Shown: piece after piece, positions 11,001 through 29,609 of the stretch
Layout: each line of letters begins with the position of its first letter
Numbering within the stretch: the first letter of the stretch is position 1
From: Gyrodactylus bullatarudis
Lineage: Eukaryota; Platyhelminthes; Monogenea; Gyrodactylidea; Gyrodactylidae
Assembly: GCA_012064415.1 (NCBI GenBank)
Contig: SSNU01000249.1
Location: 62,001-126,000 of the forward strand
DNA length: 64,000 nt
Reading direction: 5' to 3'
Translations under genes and position numbers: made by a program
The notes under the pieces: generated by a model
Database searches by the model: none
What the model was told of the DNA's origin: nothing
What the model saw: the letters and a program-made list of their open reading frames with translations, nothing else

Positions 11001-14000
11001 ACAAATAGTAAGAAAAAAAATTTTTCGTTTTTGAGGTGGTCATTTTTTATGTACCTACAATACCAATGTGGCCAATTGGATACAAAACTAAGATCAAAAT
11101 AGCTAAGCCCCTAATGGCTACTGGGAGATAATTCGATCATAGTTAGTTTACACTATGTCTAAAAACATATTCACTTTCTGTTAAGTTATACTTATTACTT
11201 TCGAAAAAGAATTTAAATGAGTCATTTAATCTAGACTAGAATTTCTAGTAAATAACAAGATGTTGTCATTGACAACTTGATAGTAACAGATTTCCTAAAT
11301 TGAAATCAAAAATTTGAATCATTCTATCGATCAAATTTTCAAAAATTCTGTCTTGGTTTCTTCAATTTTTCGGTATTTGAGTCGAATAAATGATAATTAT
11401 TAGGGCCTCAAAAAATATAGCTTTAGAATCATTATAATAAATATTATTGAGGATTATAGTTATTGATACATTTACCGCACCAAATCTCAACCTTTGGGAT
11501 TCAGGCATACGAGTTTTCGTCATTTTTGCTTCAAATTGATAGATAAATTCGAGATTTTATATTCAAGACCAAAAATAAAGACAACTAAGATGGAAATAAG
11601 CCAAAATAAGACTTTATAACATTAATCCAGATCAAGAAAAATAAATTTCTTTTTGATAAATTCTAAATCATTGTCAAAATAGTCTCTTAGAAAAAGTTAG
11701 ACTTTTTATTACTTTTTGAGACCCCTAATAATTATCCTTATACAGAAATATAATGGCTTAACAAGATCTTATAATATTTCTGAGTCTTATCCATGGTCCT
11801 GATTCTTGAATGAAAATGAGTTAAGAAATTCAGCTATATAATTGTGATATGGTTAATTGGGAAGCAATTTTCCTTGTGTTCTTTTATATTTGCAATGTGA
11901 AAAAAACAGAATCAATGTGCTTGAATGTGGAAATTTTAAAATACATACATTTTAAATGAGCAAAAACTAATCTAGATTCGAAAGGAAAATATTTGAGTGA
12001 AGTTATCATAAGAAGAATTAAATATAAAGCATTAGATCAGCTGTTCTCGAAGAAAATGTCCGAAATGAATTGGATTAACCTTCAAATAATCTCAAATCTT
12101 TTCAAAAAAGTTCCAAATGTAGCCCAAAGTGGAAAATTATTCCCTGAAATTAGCCTCATTCTAGAAAATTTATCTCAGAAGTAGCTTTTAATTTCAAACT
12201 TTTCGAAATATACATATATCCCAAATTACTGCAATTATCATGGTCTTCAAATTTATTTTTTAGCCCAATTTTCGCAGACAGACAAAGGCTTCCCAATTTT
12301 CAATAAGATTTTTTAGTATCGGGTCAAAAAATAATTTTGAAGAGAATAATTTTTTTGAATTGATTTAGGATTATATTCCTAAAAGTATTTACTAATTAGT
12401 AACTACTTTTAAGATTAATCGAAATAAATTGGAATTTATTGAAAATACCAGTGCGTGATGTGGTATTTCAGGCTTAAACGGCAAGTAATATTATAAATTT
12501 AAGAATTATTTTATTTGGTCTTCATGTAAGAATTATTCACTGATTCATTGTAGAAAATGCTTTGCAATTGAAATTTCGATCGAAAATTTTATAAAACACA
12601 AAAAGAATATTCAAAAGAGGAAATTCCACAACTTTTTCACAAGAATGAGATCTATTTCGGACATATTCATTAGATGTAGATTTTTTATATTCCCGATTTT
12701 CAACTTGGGTCGGAATCTAATCCAGTTCCTTGAGAGGATTCTAATGGTGTCAATAGAACACAATGTCTCAATCCAATGTTTGATTGAGATATGATTGATA
12801 TGAACATTTTGCATTAACTCATTTATGAAATAAAATTATGATCAAACAATCACGAACCGAAAAATCCTAAGAATAAAAAAATTCACTTCTAAGTAGCCAG
12901 ATCGTTTATTGTAGTTAAATGCTTAAAAATGAAATTTCGGCTCTATTTTATCTTAGTATCCAAAAAATAATCTTTTCAAAACATTTGAACATAACTCGAA
13001 ATATCTTGCACGATTGAATAAATTGTAAGACTGAGCATTTTGTATTTACAAAATTGAACTAAATTGAAATCTTCTCCTAAAACTGATCAGGTCGTATAAA
13101 AAAGTCTATAAATGGGAAAAAGTTTCGGACTTCCCTGCTTCAAATATGTTGTCATTCACTCAGCTAAAAGATCTTATCCAACAATACTTTGAAGAAAAAA
13201 ACAACAATATAGAATCTCATGATAAAACCCCCTTACCTGTATTATTAATACATGATTGCCTCAACAAGGGAGCCGGTAAAGATCTATTGACACTTTCTGA
13301 TCTTGTATCACGTATTGGGGAGAATATTCTCTGCCTAGCCAAACCTTCATTTGTCATATAATTATTGGTCGAATTATGAATTTGAGATTTTGTAGTGGAT
13401 GAATACAAAGTGTTAATATTAACATCGTCAAGGGTCTGACTATTACTCCCAGTATTTTTCCCTTGAAGATGAGAGTGAAGATTTGACGAGTTAAATAAAG
13501 TAATTGGCTTTGGCAACATGGTAGAGGTTGAGTTGACTGCTGATTGTTGTTGCTTTAGAAAATTTGAATTTTTGGCGAGTGTGTTGATTTGTGTATCAGA
13601 GTTGTTGTTGGTGCATGAAATTTGACAGGGATAACACAGTGGCTGAGGATCCTTTGCAGACCTTGAAGAGGAATAGAGTTTCGAGCAATTTGAACAAATG
13701 TTAGCAAACTTGGTTAAATTCTTAGAGTTTATCAGCTTTAACTGATTCTCTAGAGAGTCAATTCGATAATTCATACTCTCGACCAGGTTCATAACATGAT
13801 TTATTGTTGCTGTTAGATTTCTAACATGCGACTCGACAATTTCTAAGTTTATTGTGTTATTATTCTGTTGATGTTGCTGATAATTCGTATCCAAGGCTGA
13901 ATAATGCATGTCAATTCCTTTTCTAATGATTGCCTTTTCAGAAGCGACAATTTTGTTTTGACTCAAGAGGCTATGTTTCTTTTGGGAGATAATATCTGGT

Positions 14001-17000
14001 TTTGGTGCTACAACAGGAGACATGGGAGATTGCTATTAAATAAGAAATAAGTAAGATTTAAAAAGTACAACTCAAATTATCGAGGATGATAAAATAATTG
14101 ATGTAATTAAAATTATTTAATGTAGGCAAAAATAATGGTTTATTTTGAGAAAAGAGATCAGATAAATTATTGATTTATTCGATGATTGAATAAAATCACC
14201 TTGGCGATACAAATCATGACGAAGATTTCGATTAAAATTAAAATGTATTATTATTTTATTTAGCAAACTACTTTAAAGTAAGTATGAATTGTAATTTTTG
14301 TTCATTTATGATATCTATTAAGGATTAGAACCGTATATTGCAAAACTAGTTTAGATAGAATCTTTACGTGACTTGCGAGATAAATTGTGAAATTCATTTA
14401 AAAAAGGTATGCAAAACATTAAATAATGAACGAATACCTGAGCCTCGACTTTTAAATGTTTAGATAATAATATTATTATTGATTGCAATGTTGATCAAAT
14501 TTCCAAAGATCTTAATGCCATCCATGAGAATATCGAGTTTACCAATGAATGTGAAAGTGATGGAAAACTGAGCTTCCTGCAGCCTGAAATCATTAGACAC
14601 GAATCGGTTGGCAAGACGAAAATTCATAGGAAGAAGAATGCCCCTTCACAGTTCCTATCTTTCTACAGTTTCTCTACGAAAGAACACAAGAAGAGTATTG
14701 TGAGAAACGAGCTTTTGAATATTGATAGATTTGTTTCAACAGAATACGTTAAGGAGGAAAGAATAAAGTTAAAGTCCCTCTTGATGTGAGACGGCTATCC
14801 GGAGTCATTCATTGAAAAACATGCGCACGCGAAGCCCAAGAATGAAGAATTGGAAGATGATGAAGAACCCATCTATCTGAAGCTAGTGAATAAAGAAGAG
14901 GTGAGAAACAATGCAAGATCAAGCCAACCTAAAATTAAGGAAAATGAAGAGAAGAAAACGAACAAAGTAATTATACGCAAACGGAAAAGGCACAGTGGGC
15001 AGTTACTAATGGATGGATTCCTAAAGTGCAAAGAGGGCCCAAGCCTGGAGAAGAGACGAAAGTAAAGCCGCCTGGAAACAGGATTTTCAACTCGTCACCC
15101 TTCCTGAGCAGTGAACCTTAGAACCAATGGAAGGGCAGAAATATTATGCAGTGTACTATACATATATTTAGTCTGGGATCAAGTCTGATGAGACCCGGCG
15201 AAATAAAACGTTTATCACTTATTATTTGCTTGTTCTCAAACCTTCCACATGAGACTAGAATCGAGTACTAATACACTTGATGAAGTTCGGCAACATTACC
15301 GTTCTAATATTATTCTTGGTAGTCAGTAGTAAAATTAATTTCGACCAAAGGGAGCGTGTACACTAAACAATGTTTTACTAAACAAACTATTGACCAAGAA
15401 TATATCATGTATTTATAATTCTTGAGAGTGCTACACGTTTGAACTCACGTGAACTTTTCTAATACCAGGAATAGTTGCACTAGAGTTATGATCACTCGTG
15501 TTATTGCTGCTAATGCCAGAGCTAACAGAACTGTTACTGTTACAACTGTTATCAAAATCAGAACAAGGAGATTCACAGTCGACACTTGATTTGTTTGTTG
15601 TACTTGTTGTAAAATAACAATACATTGGGTCTTGAGAAATTTTTATCGCAATATCATCTTCTGTAGCAATCGCTAGAGGACATATTGTTGATTGTGAAGT
15701 AATATCAGTAGAATTACCAATCAAAGTGTGATTACTCTGATTATTTTGGTTGTGCCTGAGCTGATTGGTATTATGACTCAGGGTTCGATAGCTCTTTTGA
15801 TTGCTAGAACGTCGACTACCGTTTATTCTTTTGCCAGCTGCACTATTGCAACGTATCAAACTAGTGGTAGCTATATAATTAGGATAAAAAGAATTTAAAA
15901 AAGAATCAAATTAGAATATCCAATAATATTTTATATTTCATTAACCCCTTCGATATATTAAAATCGACTTTCAGAGCCTCTTGAAAATAGAGTAAATTTC
16001 AACCTCAAATCTTCAGTATCTAAGTTATTTTGCAATCAGAATTAAATTTATCAGATATCCCTTTTGACATTAACTGAGTGTTCGAAACAATTAATTCCAA
16101 AATAAATCCTCTAATTGGCAAATTTTCACTTTAAATTACTCACCAGTAGATGAGAATTTCAATATAAATCAGACCCTGATGAAATTGTGTAAATTTATTT
16201 TATCATCCTATAAGTAATTCAAACTTTTACCGTTTAGCCATGGTATCGAAATGGTAAGAGAAATTAAACCCTTTATGTGCTTTTTTTGTAATTAATTTTA
16301 CTAATCACTGATTAGTAATTTCAAAAATAGCAAAAAATACCAATACCCAAATTCATCCCTTTTGAAAGTAATTTCATCAGTAATAGTTTATTTATTGCCA
16401 TGTTCTATGGATTATTTGATGAAACAATTTTTTTGTTTTGTTGAAACTAGGATTCTGTACACAATTTACCCTATGGTAATACCCATTCATACGATAAAAC
16501 CTAAGATCAATAATATTCGAGATAAATCAAAAATTTTCTTCGTTCCTTTAGCTTATAGCTTATGTTGAAAAATAGCAGAATATTTGTAAAATTATTTCAT
16601 AAACTAAAAAAGAGACCAAAGTATGCTTTACGCCATTTTAATCAGATTTCATTGCTAACTAACATACTAAAAATAGCAAAAATAGCATATTGACCGCCCT
16701 ACTAATCTCTGATTACTATCAGCCAATTTAGAAAAATTGTAATCATGCTGGTCTCGAATCTGAATTCAATTTATTTTTTTTAGTTTCATCAAGTTAAAAA
16801 TTGGCATTTTTTAATATTTGTAGAAGAATGTGTAGTCAACATTAAAGAGATTACGGAATTATATTTCAATATAGGATAATCATTTGTGTGTTAACATTTT
16901 TTTCTCATTTCGCTGATCTCATAAAGTGGAATAGCAAACCTAAGAATTTCAACCAGTCTGAATTTAAGATTTTCTAAACTCATGAGAAAGGCTAGAGAAA

Positions 17001-20000
17001 TCAAATGAATATCTTTCTTTAATATTTTGTCACTTCTTTTAAATTTGATATTAAAATTTTAAGTCAAAAAATGCAGTTCAACAATTGCTCAATTACAATA
17101 GTAAAATGCTTTCTTTAACACTCATCAAGATGGGTTTTTAGGAAAATTTTTCCAACTTTTAAAGATAAAATTATTGAGCAATTCATGTCATGGACATGAT
17201 ATTGGATGTTAAAAGAGAATTTTCTGACAAAAAAATAAAAAGAAAGAATCATAAAATTCAATGGAGTGAAAGAGAAAATCTTTGAGAGCAAAATTCAAAC
17301 CTTCTTGTGAATCATCGTAGAATGAAACTAAACCATTTCCAAGTAACTAGCAAAATAATGACTAATGCATTAGAAAAGTAAACTTTCATGAAGAAAATAA
17401 TCCAACGATTTTCACGATTTAAACATAATTTTCTGTATCGCTTGAACTTAAGGCTTAAAACTTATGATCAAACTCTTCTTGTTCCCTAGATTAATCATAT
17501 GGTAGATCACATGAAGAAATCTGCACGATTTTTATTTATAAAAGTAAAATAATTGAATACGTTAGGATCTTTTTAAATCAGATTTTGACGTCAAATTAAT
17601 ATTGAATTTATAGTGAATAAACCCTGAAAAAATTCGGTTAATTCGGAAAAATAAATTTTTTCTAACTCGAAAAACAAAAAAGAGTATATTGAAAGCATCA
17701 AATAGAAAAGTTTTCGGGGGAAAAATTATTTATTTTATAATCATGACTACATGAGTTGATAAAATTCAGAATCTTTTCAAAATATTTCTATTCATTCAAA
17801 TTTTTTAGTTATAAATTCAAGTTTCAACACAATACTTTTGAGCAGAGTGTAAAATGAGAATTCAGCATATTTTGCGAATTATGATCTGATCTATCTAAAA
17901 GTTTAAATATCAAATCTTGAATTTCTAATCTTAACTAATCTTTACAAAATATTCATCGGAATTCTTCATGAATGAATTAATTCCAAGTAGGAATATATGA
18001 ATAATTTGTTTGCTTATACAATATATGGGAAAACTACAAACTTGATCAAGAAGCTTTGTATTATCATAAAATTAGAAAAGATTTAGTCTTCAGTTAAACA
18101 AAATTTATGATTAAAAGTTCTTTTTAAGAGTTAGGCTTTTCCAGTGTATCCTTCCAAAGAATTAGGATACTTTGATTGGATATAAAGTGGACATGTGATC
18201 CCTTACAAAAAATTCCCGTAGACATTAGGGAATATTGAGTGTAATTTTAGATTGAAACTTGGAAACTTATTATGAAAAATGTATATTTGACTATAATATA
18301 TATTGTATATATTTGTACAATGTACATTGGAAATGATGATACTACCTCTATCTGGTGATATTTTTAAAGCAATAGAATAATCAATAATTCTCCTTTGTTA
18401 CAGGGAAAATTACAGGGTTACATTTTTTCCTACTTAGCTTCATATCTATTTATTCATAAAAGTTAATTTATAAATTAATATCTATGCATGCCTACTATGG
18501 AAATAAAACAAAGAAACACTAAAGAACCCAGTTGTGCAAAAGAAAGAGTTCTACTACTCTGTTTAACTCGGATTTCTTGAAGTCAAGTATTGCTACGTTA
18601 TCTTAAATGTTAAAGGAGATATAGTTTTTCCAAATGGAAATTTTACTCTGCATCGAGACTACCCAGAGAGAATCAATAAAAAATCTACAACCCGAGGAGG
18701 AAACCAGAAGAAACTGTCCAAACTGTTCAAATAACATATCCTCAAATAAACCAAAAGAATTTAAATAATTCAAAATACCCCGTCGATATAATGAATTTAC
18801 TGGTAATACCAGTCATTTCGATAGGAGGATCAATTAAAGCTTAAATTAAGACCAGACTCCGGTAAGAAAGGACCTCAAAAAAGTAACACCAAAACAACAT
18901 AATCATTTATAAATCAACTGGGAAAAAATCAATTTTTTACCTAGTAGAGTATTGTGATCAGGTTTAGGATTTGATTCGGACTATAATCGTTTCAAAAAAT
19001 TATTTCCTATAAAATTCTTTAATGCCCATTAAAAATATTCCATCTTTATGGGAATAAAATATAATATGAATCACGTTACAAGAAATATACTAAATATAGA
19101 TTTCAAGCATGCTATTTCAGGAGCATCCATACATAGAGAAAAATGACAAGATATCGGTTGAGTCAAAATGATGTATTGGGTTTTCTCCTAACTTCCATGT
19201 GAGCTTAGAGGCAAATGATTTTAATTTCTTGGCGATAACAGGGGAAAAAACTCTTTAGTAAAAATATTGCAACGATATTTGTATTAATAGTTATAAGAAC
19301 CAAATCAATAAACTTAACTTGGAGTGCATTTAATTAATAAAAAAATTAAATCTCTATTGATGGAATTTGATTAAATATTCGGAAATTTTATTGCCCATAA
19401 CTAAATACCTAGAAAGATGACCTGAATAATCAATTAAAGCTGTATTTTTTAATTTCTAGGAGTAGACTTTAGTATTGATAATTTTAATCATAATTTTACT
19501 TAGATTCAACTGTTTCAACTATAACTTTTTATAATTAATAAAGAAGATTTGAGTTATGTGGCTTTTTAAGCTCGGATATTTCCATTTTACTTAAATTTAT
19601 GTTGTAAATTTATTAAATTATATCTGTTTCCTCTAATAAATACACCTGATAATTCTGAAGGTAAATGAAATTTCAACAAATTGAAAAAAATGTGATTTCA
19701 GGTAGACTTGGGGAAATTTACAGTTGAAAGTGATGAAAAATTCCCATATTGATAGTGTATTGGCCAAATTACGTTTATAATAATTATCATGAATGCAAAT
19801 ATCTTAAAAAATGAACTAGCTTACTTTGAAAGTACTAATTTACATGACCGTAACATATACCAACTAAATAGTTTGTTCTTTTACTGGCCATGTATGAAAA
19901 TTATAAGAACCGAATGAAAATATTAAATTTAAATAGTATAAATATCAAAGATTGATAATTAATAATCATTGATTATTAAGCTAAGAAATAAACAGTTTTT

Positions 20001-20214
20001 AGAATGGAAAAATATATAAAGCAGATAGTTTGGAATAAAAGTCAAGTTAAAGAAAAAATAAAAAATTCTCACAGATGGAATTGTTGAGATTGGCAACACT
20101 GGAACAGGAGAATATAGGTCCATGATTGTTATCTCGTTCGCTATTAATGGTACAATTTCCATCAGCTAGTTGGCCTGTTTCAATTTTGGCCTTGATTTTC
20201 GACACAAAAGATTG
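8087..20214 (-). CDS. Unrecognised Asn/Ser-rich coiled-coil protein, five exons, 5' end not found
   Basis: Five exons join in phase: 20073-20214, 15449-15870, 13237-14032, 9250-9568, 8087-8381 (657 residues from the first exon found). Codons are open throughout and each border has a consensus splice site; the fourth intron (8382-9249) uses a GC donor (AG|GCAAGC). I do not recognise the family. The protein is rich in Asn, Ser and Gln, suggesting long disordered parts. The third exon has a coiled coil (VESHVRNLTATINHVM then RIDSLENQLKLI) followed by two Cys pairs (CSNC ... CYPC), perhaps a small zinc site. The C-terminus (LLEEMGINFIGLNSKENLEK, ending FDKIFEWTD) is more ordered. The exon at 20073 starts with Gln after a strong acceptor, so at least one upstream exon with the ATG is missing. 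Confidence 0.65.
9831..10458. mobile_element. Composite insertion of foldback arms plus SINE, flanked by a 13-bp target duplication
   Basis: The direct repeat AGAATGAATTATT lies at 9831-9843 and 10446-10458. Inside are a left arm beginning CAGTGTTTTTAGACATTA (9845-9943), a 32-bp reverse complement of the SINE tail (9944-9975), the right arm (9976-10088), an 80-bp spacer, the SINE (10173-10342) and a second copy of the right arm (10343-10444). The two right-arm copies are nearly identical, so the structure is recent or was made by template switching. It lies in the 9569-13236 intron of the unrecognised gene; the rest of that intron shows nothing I can name. Confidence 0.75.
10173..10342 (+). 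mobile_element. tRNA-derived SINE
   Basis: The head has an RNA polymerase III A box (TGGCCCAGTGGT, 10181-10192) and B box (GGTTTGAATCC, 10225-10235) at tRNA spacing, with GCCTCACA in the anticodon-arm position as in tRNA-Val. The anticodon arm does not fold well, so this is not a functional tRNA gene. A unique 3' body follows, ending in TTCTTATCC. The last 32 bp recur in inverted orientation at 9944-9975. Confidence 0.75.
14481..15065 (+). mobile_element. Penelope-like element, reverse-transcriptase C-terminal part, decayed
   Basis: A single frame, broken only by TGA at 14786-14788, encodes the end of a Penelope-type reverse transcriptase: AIHENIEFTNECESDGKLSF, then a block like the family's 'Y.S..P..HK..IV..L..R', then DGYPESFIEKH. 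The catalytic YADD part is missing, so the copy is 5'-truncated. The tail is lysine-rich and no GIY-YIG endonuclease can be seen. It lies in the intron 14033-15448 of the unrecognised gene, on the opposite strand to it, and is followed by a terminal repeat with a hammerhead motif. Confidence 0.65.
15118..15335 (+). repeat. Penelope pLTR-like terminal repeat
   Basis: About 215 bp aligned by eye with the minus-strand segment 23040-23275: both have an ACCAATGGAAG block, the hammerhead core, an AACCTTCC..ATGAG block, then GATGAAGTTCG.CAA and ATT..CGTTC. It begins about 50 bp after the Penelope-like frame, so it is probably the 3' terminal repeat of that element. Confidence 0.65.
15181..15220 (+). 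ncRNA. Hammerhead ribozyme motif (type I, short stem II), copy 1
   Basis: The core CTGATGAG (15185-15192) is followed by ACCCGG and CGAAA, then a 5-bp stem III with ACG loop (ATAAA / TTTAT) and C at 15216 as the expected cleavage position. Stem I is AAGT (15181-15184) with ACTT (15217-15220). Stem II is very short (GACCCGGC). Penelope-like elements are known to carry hammerheads in their terminal repeats, which fits the neighbouring reverse-transcriptase remnant. Confidence 0.7.
15871..20072 (-). other. 4.2-kb intron of the unrecognised gene
   Basis: No coding exon or recognisable repeat family was found. The stretch 18480-18900 is less AT-rich and gives short broken frames that might be an old retroelement, but I cannot match it to anything. 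Other short frames (for example 16362-16568) look like chance. Confidence 0.4.
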
Positions 20215-21127
20215 CTAAATTGGAAATGATAGAGAAAAAAGGAGATCTCTAGTCGAAATTGCTTTCTGTGTTAGAGGTGAGGTGTTAGCATTAATATTTC
20301 CTACGGTTAACTTACTATCTGAGGAGAATTATTGAAGGCAGAAAAGAAAAAAGGATTAATCTCACATCTCACATAGGTTGTAGGATATTTATGCTTTTTA
20401 TATTGATAGTCTAATTATAAATTTTCCTTGCATGATGGATTACTCATTATGCTCTACTAATCTTTGAATCTTGACTCAGCGAATATACATCTTTCGCAAA
20501 TTCAGTATCTCTTCATGGTTAGGGAGGAGTTAAGTTAGATTATTCGTGATATGTATTGTTTGAGATGACATGCAAAAATAGTGGATCCATTTATCGAAGT
20601 ATGCTTTATCACGTGGACGAGAAATATTCAGAGAAAAAAACCCAAAAGTGATGAGGAAAAAGATTTTACAGTTTTGTAAAAATAATACATTTTTATTAAT
20701 AATAATAATAATTGAAGATTTTTATAGATAATGATAATGTCTATGGATAATGACGACACGAATGATTCACACGAGATTTGCTTTCATAAATACAAAAATG
20801 GGATAATTTTTATCCATTAAAAATCTCTGCTGCATAAAATTTTCCAAAATGTTCTTGAGTGTGAGAAAATAATATAGGAGAGAGAAAAAATTGCCTATAT
20901 AAATTTTTGGATGGTTTGGTTGGTGACAAAAATAAAATAAATAAAATTAGGATTGAGATCCCAGGATGAGACAGGGAAGGCATTTCAGCAACCGGTGAGA
21001 TTGATGATTTTGATAAAAACTCTCAAATGCTAATGACCTTTTTCAGAGAGAAACAGTCATGAATGAGAGTTTTATCAAAGTTTGTTTTGACTTTTATAAT
21101 TATAATAGAGTTATGTATAGAAACAAA
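20215..21127. other. Region between coronin 3' end and first exon found of the unrecognised gene
   Basis: Expected to hold the missing 5' exon(s) of the minus-strand gene. A short (TAA)n run is at about 20694-20712. No exon could be placed with confidence. Confidence 0.4.
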
Positions 21128-21133
21128 TTTATT
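21128..21133 (-). terminator. Polyadenylation signal of coronin
   Basis: AATAAA on the minus strand, 74 nt after the coronin stop codon. Confidence 0.5.
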
Positions 21134-21206
21134 CTTTCTTCTAAATCAAATATAAATAGAATTCATTCAAAAAACAGGAAAAAGTAAGTAGCAAATGGAG
21201 GAGAGA

Positions 21207-26903
<5,697 letters not shown>

Positions 26904-29599
26904 ATGTCTCATATCCTCTTATTAGAATATAAAAACGAGGATATTATAGAGGAAAGTATAATTGTTATCAGGGGACACTTAGCACCAAAATGCAATTCAT
27001 CCCGTGTCAAACTTAACCACAAAAGCGTATTGCTTGATCAATACAAAAACTTTAAGCACTTGGTTCATCTCAAAAATGGAAGAAATAAGTTAACCCTCAG
27101 TTGTGGACATATTGAGCACAATTTTACTATTATTTTTAAAGAAAACTATCGATCCCTCTATTCTGTTCTTCCTGTCGCTGTATACTTTTCAGATTCAGAA
27201 ATCAACTGTCAGCTAGAAAACAGTTTTTCTCTCGTAATTAATCTTGTCCAGTGTTTCTATAGAGAGACCCTGTTGAAAGAAATAAAAAAGACATTATCAT
27301 TCAAACTATTTTCCTCAAAATGTAATTCTTTGAAAATAAATTTAACCACTCAAGAAGCAAGACTCATGAAAAAGGAAGATCTATGGTACTTTATCAAAGA
27401 TTTTCTAGCAAATTATTACCAGGTTGATGATTCTGTTATATTTCTAGCAATACTTGCCCACCATGAGTACAAATTCATAGACAAAATTCCAATATCTTTT
27501 GAAGAAAAATTAGACAGAAATCCGTTCTACATAAATCTTGGTAATAAAAACCTGGCTTTAATAAATTCATCTTGTAGTTATTCATGGCCAAGAACAGTAA
27601 ATGAGCTAAATGATGTTTTTTACAATGATAGAAAAGTTGACTTGCTATTTCAATTTGATGAAAACCATCACCATGGGAGTTATTCTGAAAATCTATCAAG
27701 TTCTATTGGATCGATTGCTCATGAACTTGGTCATTGTTTTGGTCTTGATCATCTGGAACGTGGAATCATGAATCGAGGTGGAGATGATGCCTTTAGAATT
27801 TTTAGTTTAAACTGTACAGAATGTGAAGAATGCTTGACTGAACCCTATGAAATCAAAATATCACAAGCAAACCTATCTTATGAATCATTAAATTTTCTAC
27901 CTCAACAGTATGAAGAAAACAATGCTCAAAATATTTGTACTACTTCATGTTTATGCCAATCACATTTTGGAGAGGCATTCTGGAGTTTACCTTGTAGCAT
28001 ACTCTTGGAGAATAATAGGTAAGTTTTATTGTTTATGAAATTTCAGATGGATGTCTCGAAAACTTGAACAGTTGGAAAATAATACTGGTTTTATATTTAC
28101 AAAGTAAGTCAAAAATATGTAATAATTATCAAACAATTTTAAAAAATACCCCAACTAACAATGCTAGAGGATTTAATTTTCTATAATTATTCCAAATAAA
28201 ATTTGGAATATCTTTTCACGATTTAGGGAAAACCGAATTTTTGTGCAAAAAATGTTACCAATTTTCTAAAAAAAATTTGCAAATACTTTTTCTACGGCTC
28301 GTTTTAACAATCTAGAAATCTTTGAAATTTCATAACTAGAAAAAAAACATCTTGAAAAAAATTTTCAAATCACCACCAATATAATGTTTCAAGACTGTCA
28401 TGATTAGTATTTTTGTGTGTAATGCTCACTAAAATAATTAGATTTTGATTTCTTCAAACTGCTTTAGCTTTATTCACTAGTAATTCAAATTTCATCAAGA
28501 CTAAGTTTAAATAAATGATAAAGCATTGGTCTTCTTAATAAAACTAAAAATTCACATGATAATAAACAGACTCAGCGAATTTCATTTATCATACACAATA
28601 GTTTAGGGTGAAATTTTTTTTGCTATTCAAATTTCTATAATACAGAATCCGTACTCGATAAGTTTTCCTTCAAAATTTTTCAATGTATTTTTTTCACGCC
28701 TTCAAAAGGGAATTTCATAATTTTATAGTATTTTATGGATGAAAGAATATCGAATACAGATTCTGTATTACAGAAACCCCAATAGCATAAAAGATTTACA
28801 GTCGGAACCATTGGCCACCCTATTTTGAGAAACTGCGATAAAATTTAATAAATATATTTTGATCTTTTCATCGTCTATTCCTACTGAAATGTAAGCCTTA
28901 GTCTTTTCAGTACGAATTAGCAGAGTAATTTTTATACTAATTTATACTTGAGTACGAGCTAGCAGTTCAGTACGTATTAGCTACAATAATTGAATATCTT
29001 GGTAATTAAATGATTTTTTAAACTTTATTTTATACTGAAGCTAATAATCTTATCATTAGGATCTCAAATAGATTTCTGAGCGCCAAAGAAATTAGTTTTA
29101 AATAGAGGAAAAAAATCTAATCATACGTTCTACCAAGAATAGACGAATTATATATTTAAAATCTGGAAGAATCTACAGGAAAATATAGATATGTAGGTCA
29201 GTGATGACCAAATGGAAACTTATTGGTCAGGAGTGAATAGAATTGTCCGGTATTAGGAAATGCCTATGCGAGACGAAAGGAAAAATATTTACTTTTCCTC
29301 TTATTATTTTGATTAAGAATACATTTTTCATCCATTTTAGCACGCAAATCCAGTCAAACTGCCCCATTAAAAGTATCCAAGTTCGTTTTTGTGAAAATGA
29401 CGTAAATGCAGGAATAACTGATATGTATCATTCATTCGATCGGTACATCTATCGCATAGAAATATTCAAAAGAGAAAATAATATCAGAAATATTGAAATA
29501 ATAACATATCTGCCAAGAAACTGGGATAAGCCAATAAAATTTGTCGTATCCGATTTTAACGGAGGTATTATATGTAAACATATCAAATCAAAAAAATGA
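26904..29599 (+). CDS. Metallopep (YIL108W-like) putative zinc metalloprotease
   Basis: Three exons in phase: 26904-28018, 28047-28103, 29341-29599; 476 residues. The zinc site is HELGHCFGLDH (about residue 272), the extended HExxHxxGxxH motif, followed by GIMNRGGDDAFRIF, which is the family's Met-turn region and closely resembles the Metallopep (PF12044) pattern of fungal YIL108W. Two CxxC-type pairs follow (CTECEEC). The N-terminal half is a long beta-rich region (RGHLAPKC... with NFTIIF), and the C-terminal exon looks like another beta domain. No signal peptide is seen, so it is probably intracellular. Intron 1 is only 28 bp. Its substrate is not known in any organism that I can name. The third exon is joined on phase and acceptor quality, less securely than the first two. 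Confidence 0.75.
28104..29340 (+). other. Second intron of the metalloprotease gene
   Basis: 1.24 kb, AT-rich, GTAAGT donor and TTTTAG acceptor. Partly repeated words around 28900-28980 (CAGTACGAATTAGC / CAGTACGTATTAGC) but no element could be defined. Confidence 0.5.
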
Positions 29600-29609
29600 A
29601 TATTTTTTA

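Noticed and set aside
11993..12814. Frames at 11993-12184 (+) and 12611-12814 (-) with faintly similar peptides
   Set aside because: Similarity is weak, both lie in an intron of the unrecognised gene, and neither has splice sites that fit; perhaps an old inverted repeat.
13146..13361. Plus-strand frame at 13.1 kb
   Set aside because: Mostly antisense to the third exon of the unrecognised gene.
18480..18900. Possible retroelement gag/pol remnant
   Set aside because: Slightly richer in GC with broken frames, but no motif could be matched.
20790..20966. Minus-strand 57-codon frame with a hydrophobic N-terminus (starts MPSLSHPGIS)
   Set aside because: Might be a small secreted protein, but it lies in the coronin 3' flank and is rich in simple AT codons; no support.
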